Assembly: GCF_000426865.1 (NCBI RefSeq)
Contig: NZ_AUGE01000016.1
Coordinates: forward strand, 33,307 to 97,306
Reading direction: 5' to 3'
DNA length: 64,000 nt
Source of the DNA: Citrifermentans bremense R1
GTDB lineage: Bacteria; Desulfobacterota; Desulfuromonadia; Geobacterales; Geobacteraceae
The notes under the pieces were generated by a model that saw nothing but the letters and a program-made list of their open reading frames with translations, had not been told where the DNA came from and made no database searches. Positions 1 through 9,591 of the stretch are shown here, in pieces. How positions within the stretch are numbered: the first letter of the stretch is position 1; the number at the start of each line of letters is the position of its first letter. Both the position numbers and the translations under genes were made by a program.

Positions 1-769
1 GGATGAAGTGCAGCTCCTCCCTGGTCGGAGGCAGAGTTTCGCCGCTAACCCGCGAGATGTCAAGATCAAATTGACACATCTCGCGGATTTGCTCGGGGGA
101 GTTCCCCCGGTGGCAGGTGTCGAGGTAGATGCGCCCGGTCTCGTCGTCGAAGCGGAATACGCCGGCCGTGCTGATGACGGCGGAGGGGCCTCCGCGGTAG
201 GCCGAGCCGTAGAGTTCCTTGCGGTGGACGAAGCTTCCTTCTGGCCATTTCTTCACCCGCCACCCAGGGCTGGTGATGTAGCTCACCTGATCGGTGAAGC
301 GGCGCTTCTCGTGCACCATGATGAAGACGGTGCGTCGGGCGAAGGAGTTGATGTCGGGGTTGCCGCCGGAACCGGTGAGGCGGAGTTCGGGGTCGAGGTA
401 GTTCCCGATGCAGGTGGTGTTGACGTTGCCGTACTCATCCACCTCCGCCCCGCCGAGGAAACCTAAGTCGACGTACCCTCTTTGGGCCACGCTGAAGGCA
501 TCGTTCAGTCCCGAGGAGCGGGAGGCTCCCATCTCGCAGCGCGCGTCGCCTACCGAGGTGGGGATCTGCGGAGGGCGCCCGTCCAGCGTCCCCGCCTCGA
601 AGATCAACTTCAGGTTGGGGGCGTGGGTTTTCTGGGCCAGCATGATCGCCACCATGGGAAGGCCGGTACCGGCGAAGACGATTTCGTTGTCCTTTACCTC
701 GCGCGAGGCAGCGCAGCAGAGAAGGTCGGGGAGGCCGTATTCTTCGGGAGTTGCGTAATTACTTTCCAT
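1..769 (-). CDS. gctB: CoA-transferase family I, subunit B (GctB-like), 3' end missing
   Basis: Partial gene: it starts at ATG 769 and runs off the left edge with about 256 codons visible. It is the beta subunit of a heterodimeric family I CoA-transferase of the glutaconate/3-oxoacid type, which moves CoA between an acyl-CoA and a free acid in the cytoplasm. The segment FEAGTLDGRP near residue 50 lies where the family carries its catalytic glutamate. It begins 1 nt after the stop of the A subunit, so the two are translationally coupled. The acid substrate cannot be read from sequence; a short-chain or dicarboxylic acid entering the neighbouring beta-oxidation pathway is an inference. Confidence 0.82.
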   Translation of the reverse strand, partial: MESNYATPEEYGLPDLLCCAASREVKDNEIVFAGTGLPMVAIMLAQKTHAPNLKLIFEAGTLDGRPPQIPTSVGDARCEMGASRSSGLNDAFSVAQRGYVDLGFLGGAEVDEYGNVNTTCIGNYLDPELRLTGSGGNPDINSFARRTVFIMVHEKRRFTDQVSYITSPGWRVKKWPEGSFVHRKELYGSAYRGGPSAVISTAGVFRFDDETGRIYLDTCHRGNSPEQIREMCQFDLDISRVSGETLPPTREELHFI

Positions 770-770
770 G

Positions 771-1733
771 TCATTGCCCCCTTTTTACGCCGGTGCTGTA
801 GTTGAGCGCGGTATTGGCCTTGAGGTTCAGCATGCGCGGCCAGCCCAGTTTCTCCAGGTAGCTATGGTGGTCCTGACCGTGGATCCACTCCTTGGCAAAG
901 TCATCGAACCCTTCCTGGGTCCTGGTCCTGCCGTAGAAGTCCTTGAGGAAGGCTCCGTCCACGTCGTAGCGCCCGAACATCCCCGTGGGGTGTGCGCCGA
1001 AGGGGCATTCGAGGATGTAATCGACCTCGAAGCTCGCTATGGTGTTGCGGTCGCTCTCCCGGCGCAGGTACTCCTCGGGGACAATCTCCTCCGCCATGAC
1101 AATGGTGATGTCGGCGGCCCGGGCCACTTCCGGATCGGAGTAGAACTGGCCGTTCACCCGCACCGTCCCCTCCTCCCCCACCTGTTGTACGCACATGACC
1201 GCCACGTCGACCTTCGCCGCGGGGACCAGCACCTGCTCTCCGGCGCCGTAGAAGGGGTCCTCGGTGAAGATGTACTTGTGTTTGGGAATCCTTTTGCCGT
1301 CCCTGAGGCCCGCGCGTCCCAGCATGTCGTACTCGGGGTTGTGCAGGTCGGTCCCGAGCGAGGTCTGGGTCGCCGCGTAGGGGGCGCCGGAGGCCGCGGC
1401 GGCGAAGCGGAACAGCATCTCCGCGTGGCTGTAGTCCTCGACGATGATCTCCTTGTTGCCGACCTTCCTGGAGAGGTTGGCGCCGTACTTGCCGTAAAGC
1501 TCGTGGCCTACCCAGCAAGACTCCCAGATGTCGACGCAGCCGGCACCGACGAGGAACTCGGTCTGCGGGCCGCCGTTGACCTCGATCAGGTGCAGCCCCT
1601 TGCGCCCCTGGCGGATCAATTCGAACACCAGCGCGAAGGGGCGGCGCCAGATGGTGAAGCCGGAAAAGGTGAGGCTGGAGCCGTCCTTGATGATCTCCGC
1701 AGCCTGCTGTAAGGTGATGCGCTTGCCAGTCAT
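771..1733 (-). CDS. gctA: CoA-transferase family I, subunit A (GctA-like)
   Basis: 320 aa alpha subunit partner of the preceding partial gene. The N-terminal block after MTGKRITLQQ, with the SLTFSGFT glycine/serine segment and the later GPQTEFLVGAG stretch, is typical of GctA-type CoA-transferases. The ATG at 1733 was chosen because a good GGAGG lies 7 nt upstream; an in-frame extension up to 1793 is possible but has no ribosome site. It lies 56 bp after the acyl-CoA dehydrogenase gene in the same direction, so it is probably co-transcribed. Expected role: activation of a carboxylic acid at the expense of another CoA ester. Substrate unknown. Confidence 0.85.
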   Translation of the reverse strand: MTGKRITLQQAAEIIKDGSSLTFSGFTIWRRPFALVFELIRQGRKGLHLIEVNGGPQTEFLVGAGCVDIWESCWVGHELYGKYGANLSRKVGNKEIIVEDYSHAEMLFRFAAAASGAPYAATQTSLGTDLHNPEYDMLGRAGLRDGKRIPKHKYIFTEDPFYGAGEQVLVPAAKVDVAVMCVQQVGEEGTVRVNGQFYSDPEVARAADITIVMAEEIVPEEYLRRESDRNTIASFEVDYILECPFGAHPTGMFGRYDVDGAFLKDFYGRTRTQEGFDDFAKEWIHGQDHHSYLEKLGWPRMLNLKANTALNYSTGVKRGQ

Positions 1734-1789
1734 AGACACCCTCCTGTTTTCTCGGACTGCAATGCCGACCTGTCGGACCTGCCGGCGCT

Positions 1790-2947
<1,158 letters not shown>

Positions 2948-2979
2948 TGATTCCTCCCCTCAGGTGCAACCCCAGGTCA

Positions 2980-3801
2980 TCACGCCAAAGCGACTATCGG
3001 CACATCGTTTTCCTGCCCCCACTGTTGCCAATTTGCCGCGCTTTTCGCGGCGAAAGCGGCGCGGTACCCTTCGTCACCGCCGATTCCCAGCGTCTCCTCG
3101 ATCCTTTTCTTGAAGTGCGGCTCGAGCGCCGCAACGGCAACCCAGCCGTCGCTCGCTGCGTAGAGGTTGTACTCAGGCAATCCCCCGCCAAGAGTGGCGC
3201 CTGGGACGGTGCAGCCGTAGCGAAGCGGCTCGGCCATGGCCTCCGCGGCGGAAGATAGGGCCACCTCCAGGTACCCGCTCCCCAACCCGCGCTCGCGTCC
3301 CAGGAAAAGCGCCAATGCGCCGCTCACGGTTTGCTCGGCGCCGGCCATGTCCGCCAAAAGTGTGCGCGGCATGTGGGGCGGGGTCAAAAGGCCCAGGGAC
3401 GCCTGGTAGGTCAGGTCGTGCCCCGCCTCGTTCTCCCGCGGGGCGGGGTAGCCAACGATGGCCACCTGACAAAGGACGGGGTGCTTCTCGTGCAAACTCT
3501 TCCAGCCAAGCCCCAGCCGCTCCAGGGCTGCCGGACGGGTAGCGGTAATGAGGAGATCCGCTTCGGAGAGAAGAGCGTCAAGGCGTGCCAGGTCCGCGGG
3601 CGCCTTCAGGTCGATCCGCACGACGCTCTGCCCGTCCGCCATGTCCTGGTACCACGCTGCCTGGTAGCTCTGCATCGGGTCGCCAGTTGGGGGCTCTACC
3701 TTGGTCACGCTCGCTCCCATCGCCGTGAGCCGCCTCGCCGCCGCCGGCCCCGGCAGGTTCACCGCCAGGTTCACCACCTTCACTCCCGCGAGTATCTTCA
3801 T
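2980..3801 (-). CDS. Short CaiB/BaiF-type class III CoA-transferase
   Basis: 273 aa. The N-terminus (VNLAVNLPGPAAARRLTAMGASVTKVEPP) is the nucleotide-binding start of class III CoA-transferases and alpha-methylacyl-CoA racemases. The aspartate in LLADMAGAEQ lies where the family's catalytic Asp is found. Family members are usually 350-420 aa, so this one is about 100 residues short, mainly at the C-terminus. Its start has a GGGGAG ribosome site and the frame is open throughout, so it looks like a compact subtype rather than a fresh truncation. CoA transfer or racemisation of a 2-methyl-branched acyl-CoA are both possible; the second would fit the isobutyryl-CoA context. Confidence 0.78.
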   Translation of the reverse strand: MKILAGVKVVNLAVNLPGPAAARRLTAMGASVTKVEPPTGDPMQSYQAAWYQDMADGQSVVRIDLKAPADLARLDALLSEADLLITATRPAALERLGLGWKSLHEKHPVLCQVAIVGYPAPRENEAGHDLTYQASLGLLTPPHMPRTLLADMAGAEQTVSGALALFLGRERGLGSGYLEVALSSAAEAMAEPLRYGCTVPGATLGGGLPEYNLYAASDGWVAVAALEPHFKKRIEETLGIGGDEGYRAAFAAKSAANWQQWGQENDVPIVALA

Positions 3802-3858
3802 CGCTCTCCCCTATCAGTGGTTCATCGTGAAAATTGCGTGGAAAGCCGCTATTTGTTC

Positions 3859-3887
3859 CCCCTCCCCTTGCGGGAGGGGGGGGCTGT
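3859..3887. repeat. G/C-rich inverted repeat between cobO and the class III CoA-transferase
   Basis: C-rich arm, loop around CTTG, then a G-rich arm. It overlaps the last base of cobO. The same style of C/G-run palindrome occurs at 18428-18528, at 12660-12690 and near 54770, so it is probably a dispersed intergenic element that may act as a weak terminator or RNA stabiliser. Confidence 0.5.
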
Positions 3888-4417
3888 CACTTCTCGATCC
3901 CGGTCCGGGCCGGCACGCCTGCCTGGTAGTAGTGCTTCACCTCGACCATCTCCGTGACCAGATCGGCTGCCTCGATGACCCGGGGGTCGGCGCTTCTTCC
4001 CGTCAGCACCAGCTCCACCTGCTCGGGCCTTAGCTTGATGAGGTCAAGAATGTCCTCGACGGTGATGAGGCCGAACCAGGCCGCACCGTTGATTTCGTCC
4101 AGGATGACCAGGTCGTATTCGCCGCCGGTCAGGGTCTCGCGGGCGAGGTTCAGCGTTCCCCGGGCTATGGCTACGTCCTGCGGGTCCAGCCGGTCCTTAT
4201 AGATCCAGCAGTCCCGCCCGGTCTGATGGATGGTGAGCAGCGGCGCCAGCCGCTCTGCGGCTATATGCTCGCCGTACTCCCCTCCCCCTTTGATGAACTG
4301 GACCATGCAGACCTTGAGCCCCCGCCCGACCGCCCGGAGCGCCAGCCCCAAGGCGGCGGTGGTCTTTCCCTTGCCGTTGCCGGTGTAGACCTGTACCTTC
4401 CCTTCCGTCAGGCTCAT
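3887..4417 (-). CDS. cobO: Cob(I)yrinic acid a,c-diamide adenosyltransferase (CobO/BtuR)
   Basis: 176 aa from the ATG at 4417, which overlaps the etfA stop as ATGA; a GTG at 4426 is an alternative. The P-loop GNGKGKTT near the N-terminus, the VQFIKGG segment and ILDEIN are the CobA/CobO/BtuR signatures. The enzyme transfers the adenosyl group of ATP to the corrin cobalt to make adenosylcobalamin-type cofactor. No other corrin synthesis gene is near. Its place inside a fatty-acid oxidation operon next to an adenosylcobalamin-dependent mutase locus suggests that it makes or repairs the cofactor for IcmF; that link is an inference. Confidence 0.92.
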   Translation of the reverse strand: MSLTEGKVQVYTGNGKGKTTAALGLALRAVGRGLKVCMVQFIKGGGEYGEHIAAERLAPLLTIHQTGRDCWIYKDRLDPQDVAIARGTLNLARETLTGGEYDLVILDEINGAAWFGLITVEDILDLIKLRPEQVELVLTGRSADPRVIEAADLVTEMVEVKHYYQAGVPARTGIEK

Positions 4418-5331
4418 CTGGCGCACCTTGCCGTCATCGCCGGCACGAACTGCAACACGTCTGCCACGATCAGGACGTCGGCTATCTCGCCTATGGGCGC
4501 ATCCTTGTCCTTGTTGATGGCGACTATGAAGTCCGCCTTTTTCATCCCCGCCAGGTGCTGAATCGCGCCGCTGATGCCGCAGGCGACGTAGAGCTTGGGG
4601 CTGACGGTCTGGCCGGTGGTCCCGACTTGGTGGCTATGGGGCGCCCATCCTGCGTCGACCACGGGACGGCTCGCGCCCAGTTCCCCGCCGAGCGCCTTGG
4701 CAAGCTGCGCGATCACCTGGACGTTCTCTTTCTTCCCCACGCCGCGCCCGGCACTGACGATCACCTCGGCCCTGGTGAGATCGACGTCCTTTTGCTCCGC
4801 CGCCTCGTATCCTACGAACTCGGTCTTTCCGGCGGGGTCCGCAACGTCGATTCCCTCAACCTGGGGCGCACCCTGCGGCTCGCCCTGGGTGGAGAAGGCG
4901 CCGGCCTGGATGGTGACCACGGTCCGCGCGCTCTTGGGGGCGACGGTCCGGCGCAGCTTGGCGTTGCAGCAGGTTACCTCGAACTTTCCGTCCGGGAGCC
5001 CCACCACCTCGGACACCTGGCCGATGCGGAGAGCGGCGGCCACGCGGGGCGCCAGGTCCCAGCCGTAGGAGGAGTGCACGAAGACGATGTAGTCGGGGTT
5101 TTCCTTGGCGACCGCCTCCAGCACCAGCTTCTTGTGCAAGTCGGGGTTGTATTCGCCGTACCTGGCGACGTCGGCCAGGTAGAGCTTGCCGGCGAACTTG
5201 GGGAGATCGGCTGGGCTTCCCACCAGCACCATGGCGCTCTCGGCGCCTAAGAGCCCGGCAAAGGCCTGCAGTTCATAGGTGGTCTCCAGCAGTTTCCCCT
5301 GCCTGTATTCCGCGATAAGCAACGCTTTCAT
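4414..5331 (-). CDS. etfA: Electron transfer flavoprotein alpha subunit
   Basis: 305 aa from ATG 5331, which has AGGAG 7 nt upstream. EtfA binds FAD in its C-terminal domain; here the segment with PVVDAGWAPHSHQVGTTGQTVSPKLYVACGISGAIQH is the recognisable FAD-binding block, followed by AINKDKDAPI. With EtfB it carries electrons from the acyl-CoA dehydrogenases to the membrane oxidoreductase encoded just upstream at 6187-8349. It follows etfB after 13 bp and overlaps cobO by 4 bp, so it is firmly inside the operon. No ferredoxin-like extension is present, arguing against a FixB-type bifurcating variant, though sequence alone does not settle bifurcation. Confidence 0.95.
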   Translation of the reverse strand: MKALLIAEYRQGKLLETTYELQAFAGLLGAESAMVLVGSPADLPKFAGKLYLADVARYGEYNPDLHKKLVLEAVAKENPDYIVFVHSSYGWDLAPRVAAALRIGQVSEVVGLPDGKFEVTCCNAKLRRTVAPKSARTVVTIQAGAFSTQGEPQGAPQVEGIDVADPAGKTEFVGYEAAEQKDVDLTRAEVIVSAGRGVGKKENVQVIAQLAKALGGELGASRPVVDAGWAPHSHQVGTTGQTVSPKLYVACGISGAIQHLAGMKKADFIVAINKDKDAPIGEIADVLIVADVLQFVPAMTARCAR

Positions 5332-5344
5332 AGCTATTCTCCTT

Positions 5345-6127
5345 TCAGGCCGCACGCAGCACGGTGGTCTTTTCCTTGAGAATCCTCATCAGTTTGTCGA
5401 GCTGGTCGTTCACCTCGCCCTCGATGACGATGCCGCCTCCCCTCTTAGCGGGAGGATACATGCCGCCGGTCCCGGTGACCTCGGCTTCCTTCAGGAGCTC
5501 CGAGACAGCTTGGACGACGATTTCCTTTTTCTTCGCCTTCATGATGTTGGGAAGCGTCGGGTACCGGGGGGTGTTGAGCCCCAGCTGGCAGGTGACTACA
5601 GCGGGGAGCTTCAGCTTAATTACACCTTTGCTGCCGCCTTCCAGTTCGCGTTTCGCCATGATGACGCCCGCGTCGTAGGTAAAGCCAACCAGGGTGGTGG
5701 CGCAGCCAAAGCCCAGCAACTCGGCCACGGTGACCCCGACCTGCGCGGAGCCGCGGTCCTGGGACTGCATCCCGGTAAATACCAGGTCATACCCCTGGCC
5801 CGCAGCATGCCCCGCTATGACCGAGGCGACCTGCCAGGGGTCCTTCTGGTAGTACTTGTCATCCTTCACGTGAACCGCCCGGTCGGCCCCCATCGCCAGC
5901 GCCTTCTTCAGCGCCTCGACCACGCGGTCCGGCCCTATGGAGAGGACCGTTATCTCAGGCTCGCCCCCCAACTGTTCTTTCAACTGAACGGCCTGCTCCA
6001 CCGCATATTCGTCGTACTCGTTCATCCGGAAAGCGAGGTCCGACTCGTCGTACCAGGTCCCTTCGCTGTTGAGCTTGAACCGCGATTCCATGTCAGGAAC
6101 CTGCTTGATGCATACCAGTATCTTCAT
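5345..6127 (-). CDS. etfB: Electron transfer flavoprotein beta subunit
   Basis: 260 aa, normal length. It starts MKILVCIKQVPD, the typical EtfB N-terminus, and has AMGADRAVHV and the GMQSQDRGSAQVG nucleotide-binding block followed by VTVAELLG. GGAGG precedes the ATG. It pairs with EtfA to accept electrons from both acyl-CoA dehydrogenases in the cluster. The gene order Fe-S oxidoreductase, etfB, etfA points to a dedicated route to the menaquinone pool rather than to NAD. Confidence 0.95.
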   Translation of the reverse strand: MKILVCIKQVPDMESRFKLNSEGTWYDESDLAFRMNEYDEYAVEQAVQLKEQLGGEPEITVLSIGPDRVVEALKKALAMGADRAVHVKDDKYYQKDPWQVASVIAGHAAGQGYDLVFTGMQSQDRGSAQVGVTVAELLGFGCATTLVGFTYDAGVIMAKRELEGGSKGVIKLKLPAVVTCQLGLNTPRYPTLPNIMKAKKKEIVVQAVSELLKEAEVTGTGGMYPPAKRGGGIVIEGEVNDQLDKLMRILKEKTTVLRAA

Positions 6128-6186
6128 GGCCTCCTCCTTGTTGACTCTTTTGTAGCTGCGGCTTTGCCGCCGCTTGTCGATGCGGT

Positions 6187-8349
6187 TCAGGCAGCGTCCT
6201 TGCCGTTTACACCCGAAATCCCCGTGGTTTCTCGCGCTTTTTCTGTCTCTGCCGAAACCGGTTCCGCCCCTGCCTCCGGTTCGGCGTCTGCCGCCGGAGC
6301 TTCCTCTACCTGCGGGATCCCTGTGGGCAAGAAGGTGTCGAGCACGGCGGAGAGGTCGGCTGCCGGCTGCAGCCTCTCGACGACGATCTCGGCCAGATCC
6401 CGCGCCTTCAGCTTCCCTTCACACTCGCCGGTCTTGATGCCGTCTTCGAACATGGTGAGGCAGAAGGGGCAGTTGGATACCAGGACGGGTGCCCCGGTCG
6501 CTTCCGCCATGTGGACCCTTTTCACGTTGATCCTGTTCCCCAGTTTCTCCTCGGCGAGGATCCTGCCCCCCCCTGCGCCGCAGCAAAAACTTTCCTTCTC
6601 CGATTTCTGCATCTCGTTGATGCGCCCACCGGCGACATGCAGAATGTCGCGCGGCTGCTGGATGATGTCCTGGTAGCGCCCGAGATAGCAGGAATCGTGG
6701 TAGGTGTAGTCGAACTGCCGCTCGTCGAGGACAAGGGTCCCCTCCTTGAGCAGGCGGTCGATGAAGACCGTGTAGTGCTCCACCTGCGCATCCAGCCCCA
6801 GGTCCAGGTAATCCCGCCCGAGCGTGTTCATGCAGTGCGGGCAGGTGGTGACGATCCGCTTGATGCCGTACCCGTTGATCAGCTCGATGTTCTCCTGGGC
6901 CGCCATCTGGTACAGGTACTCGTTGCCGAGCTTTCTGACCGGCTCCCCGCAGCACTTCTCCTCCTTGCCGAGGATCCCCACCTTGATCCCTGCCGCGTTG
7001 CAGATCTTCACGAAGCTCTTGGCGACCTCCTGGTTTCGCTTGTCGAAGGAGGCGTAGCAGCCGACGAAGTAGAGCACATCCACGTCAGCCCCACCCTCGG
7101 AGAGGATCTGCACATCCAGCCCCTCGGTCCAATCCCCGCGGCCGGCGTAGGCGAGGCCGAAGGGGTTGCCGTTCACCTCGACGTTGTTGACGGCGACCAT
7201 GACCTCCTCGCCGGGGAACTCCCCCTGCATCAGGACCAGGTTGCGGCGCATCTCGATGATCTTGTTCACATGCTCCACATCCGCCGGGCAGATCTCCTGG
7301 CAGGCGCGGCAGGTGGTGCAAGACCAGAGCGCGTCGTTGCCGACCGTCTCGATCAGGCTCTTGTCCGGGTTGCCGAAGGCCAACTCGCCTACCTGCTGCA
7401 CCACCTTCATCGGGGAAAGCGGCTTCTCGGTGTTGTGGGCCGGGCAGCGGTCCTGGCATCTCTTGCAGGAGGTGCAGGCGTCGGCGTCGAAGATGTCCTT
7501 CCAGGAGAATTCCGAAACCTTCTCCACGCCGAACTGCTCCACCCCCTCCTCTTCCAGGTTGATGGTGGCGATGGACCCCTTGGGGCGGAGGTCGGTGAAG
7601 AGGTAGTTGGCCGGGGTGGTGATCAAGTGGCGGAATTTACTCCAGGGGATGGAGACGATGAACCCGAGGACCAGCAGGAGATGACCCCACCACCAGAGCG
7701 TGTGCAGCTGCCGCAGGGAAACCTCGTCCTGGGCCGAGAACTGGTTGGCCACGAACATCCCGATGGGGGACCAGCGCGCCAGCTCAGGATTCATCCGCAG
7801 TTCGGTCACGGCGATGCGCACACCTTCCGCCAGGAATCCGGTGAAGATGATCGCGGTCAGGAGGCCATGCATCAGGTAATCGTCGCGGGTGATCTTGAGC
7901 CCCTCCGGCCGGTAGACAAAGCGGCGCAGCATCAGGCCCAAAAGCATGAGGAAGGCGGCAGCGCCTGCCAGGTCGAGCGCCAGGGAATAGAACCTATAGA
8001 AGGAGCCCTTGAGGATCACCACATTGAAGAGCGGCTGGGTCAGGTCGGCCTGGAGCATCACCAGCAGCGTCCCGATGAAGAGGGTGACGAAGCCCCAGAA
8101 GAAGAGGCCGTGGGGGAAACCGGGGCCGCTTACGCGCAGCACCTTCGCCTGGCCGAACAGGTTCTTGAGCAGGAAGGGGATACGTTCCCCCAGGGCGTCG
8201 AGCCGGTTCAGTTCCTTCCCCTGGCGGTACACCTCGACCCGCTGGTAGATGCCGTAACAGCAGGCGGCGACGGCGACCAGCGTCAGCAGGTACATGGGGA
8301 GCACGACCCCGTGTCCGACGTTCCAATAGATTTCCCTGGTAGCTTCCAT
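6187..8349 (-). CDS. Membrane Fe-S oxidoreductase, probable ETF:menaquinone oxidoreductase
   Basis: 720 aa. Residues 1-250 form several hydrophobic membrane helices resembling the haem b subunit NarI. Two 4Fe-4S motifs follow, CTSCKRCQDRCP at 292-303 and CTTCRACQEICP at 344-355. Two CCG (cysteine-rich) domains with KCCGEP and FCCGAGGG make the C-terminal half HdrD-like. The C-terminal ~50 residues are Ala/Glu-rich. This architecture is that of the EMO type ETF:menaquinone oxidoreductase described in syntrophic and related anaerobes. It begins directly upstream of etfBA in the same operon, so its expected job is to move electrons from reduced ETF into the quinone pool. The enzyme assignment rests on architecture and context. 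Confidence 0.85.
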   Translation of the reverse strand: MEATREIYWNVGHGVVLPMYLLTLVAVAACCYGIYQRVEVYRQGKELNRLDALGERIPFLLKNLFGQAKVLRVSGPGFPHGLFFWGFVTLFIGTLLVMLQADLTQPLFNVVILKGSFYRFYSLALDLAGAAAFLMLLGLMLRRFVYRPEGLKITRDDYLMHGLLTAIIFTGFLAEGVRIAVTELRMNPELARWSPIGMFVANQFSAQDEVSLRQLHTLWWWGHLLLVLGFIVSIPWSKFRHLITTPANYLFTDLRPKGSIATINLEEEGVEQFGVEKVSEFSWKDIFDADACTSCKRCQDRCPAHNTEKPLSPMKVVQQVGELAFGNPDKSLIETVGNDALWSCTTCRACQEICPADVEHVNKIIEMRRNLVLMQGEFPGEEVMVAVNNVEVNGNPFGLAYAGRGDWTEGLDVQILSEGGADVDVLYFVGCYASFDKRNQEVAKSFVKICNAAGIKVGILGKEEKCCGEPVRKLGNEYLYQMAAQENIELINGYGIKRIVTTCPHCMNTLGRDYLDLGLDAQVEHYTVFIDRLLKEGTLVLDERQFDYTYHDSCYLGRYQDIIQQPRDILHVAGGRINEMQKSEKESFCCGAGGGRILAEEKLGNRINVKRVHMAEATGAPVLVSNCPFCLTMFEDGIKTGECEGKLKARDLAEIVVERLQPAADLSAVLDTFLPTGIPQVEEAPAADAEPEAGAEPVSAETEKARETTGISGVNGKDAA

Positions 8350-8400
8350 GGTCGACTCCTGCGCGTTTATTGATCTCTCCTGAGGCGGCCGCCCCCCCGC

Positions 8401-9540
8401 TTACGACAAGAGCAGCTTCGAGACCACCACGCGCTGAACCTCGTTGGTCCCCTCGTAGATCTCGGTGATCTTCGCGTCGCGGTACATGCGCTCCACTTCA
8501 TAGTCGACGATGAAGCCGTACCCGCCGTGGATCTGGATCGCCTCCTTGGTGACGAAGGTTGCCGCCTCCGAGGCGAGCATCTTACACATGGCGGACTCCA
8601 TGGTGTAGTTCTTCTTGCTGTCCTTCAGGCAGGCGGCCTTGTAGGTCATGAGCTTGCTGGTCTCGATCTTCGCGTACATGTCGGCCAGCTTGAACTGGAT
8701 CGCCTGCAGCTCGCAGATGGGGTGGCCGAACTGCTTTCTCTCCTTGGAGTAGGCAAGCGCCAGGTCGAAGGCGCCTTCGGCGATGCCGAGAGCCTGTGAG
8801 GCGATGCCGATGCGGCCGCCGTTCAGGGTGTCCATGGCGATCTTGAACCCCTGCCCTTCCTGCCCCAGGAGGTTCTCCACCGGAATGCGGACGCTGTCGA
8901 GAGCGAAGGCGGTGGTGTAGCTGCCGCGGATGCCGAGCTTCTTCTCGTTCTTGAGGATCTCGACCCCCGGGGACTGCAGGTCGATGATGAAGGCGGAGAC
9001 CCCTTTGTGCTTGAGGTTTTTGTCGGAGGTGGCGAAGAGCACGCCGGTTCCCTTGTAGCCGCCGTTGGTGATGAAGATCTTGGAACCGTTGATCACGAAA
9101 TGATCGCCGTCGCGCTTGTAGGTCGTGGCTATGGCCCCGGCATCGCTGCCGGCGTCCGGCTCGGTCAGGAGGAAGCAGCCGATGACCTTGCCGGTGTTCA
9201 GGTCCGGTAGCCATTTTTTCTTCTGCTCCTCGGTGCCGAAGGTGTAGATCGGGCCGCAGGCAAGGGAGGTGTGGGCCGAGATGAGGACGCCGCTGGAACC
9301 GCAGGCCTTGGAGACCTCCTCGACCACGATGGCGTAGGAGAGCATGTCGAGCCCCGCGCCACCGTACTCCTCGGGTAAGTAGGAGCCGAGGAAACCCATC
9401 TCCCCCATCTTGCGCACTAGGTCGTCGGGGATCATGTGCTCCTCGTCGATCTGCATGGCGAGCGGCTTGATCTCGTTCACCACGAAATCGCGAACGCTAT
9501 CCTTCAACACCTTGTGGTCCTGGCTCAGTTCAAAGTTCAT
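8401..9540 (-). CDS. Acyl-CoA dehydrogenase, probable butyryl-CoA dehydrogenase
   Basis: 379 aa. It has FLLTEPDAGSDAGA, the FAD-binding signature, and ITEIYEGTNEVQR with the catalytic glutamate. It lies between enoyl-CoA hydratase and the Fe-S oxidoreductase genes, in the order of a classical butyrate-oxidation operon, so the four-carbon substrate is the best guess. A GGGGGG ribosome site precedes the ATG. It oxidises butyryl-CoA to crotonyl-CoA and reduces ETF. It differs clearly from the paralogue at 1790-2947, so the two are not a recent duplication. Confidence 0.92.
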   Translation of the reverse strand: MNFELSQDHKVLKDSVRDFVVNEIKPLAMQIDEEHMIPDDLVRKMGEMGFLGSYLPEEYGGAGLDMLSYAIVVEEVSKACGSSGVLISAHTSLACGPIYTFGTEEQKKKWLPDLNTGKVIGCFLLTEPDAGSDAGAIATTYKRDGDHFVINGSKIFITNGGYKGTGVLFATSDKNLKHKGVSAFIIDLQSPGVEILKNEKKLGIRGSYTTAFALDSVRIPVENLLGQEGQGFKIAMDTLNGGRIGIASQALGIAEGAFDLALAYSKERKQFGHPICELQAIQFKLADMYAKIETSKLMTYKAACLKDSKKNYTMESAMCKMLASEAATFVTKEAIQIHGGYGFIVDYEVERMYRDAKITEIYEGTNEVQRVVVSKLLLS

Positions 9541-9591
9541 ATCATCCCCCCTTGGTAAGAAAATCGTTGTCGGTTCCCGGCGCCGCTCCGG

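Noticed and set aside
771..1712. Long plus-strand open frames antisense to the CoA-transferase and many other minus-strand genes (for example 768-1712, 6511-8373, 14098-16107)
   Set aside because: They mirror well-supported enzymes, lack ribosome sites and family motifs, and arise from the strong third-position GC bias.
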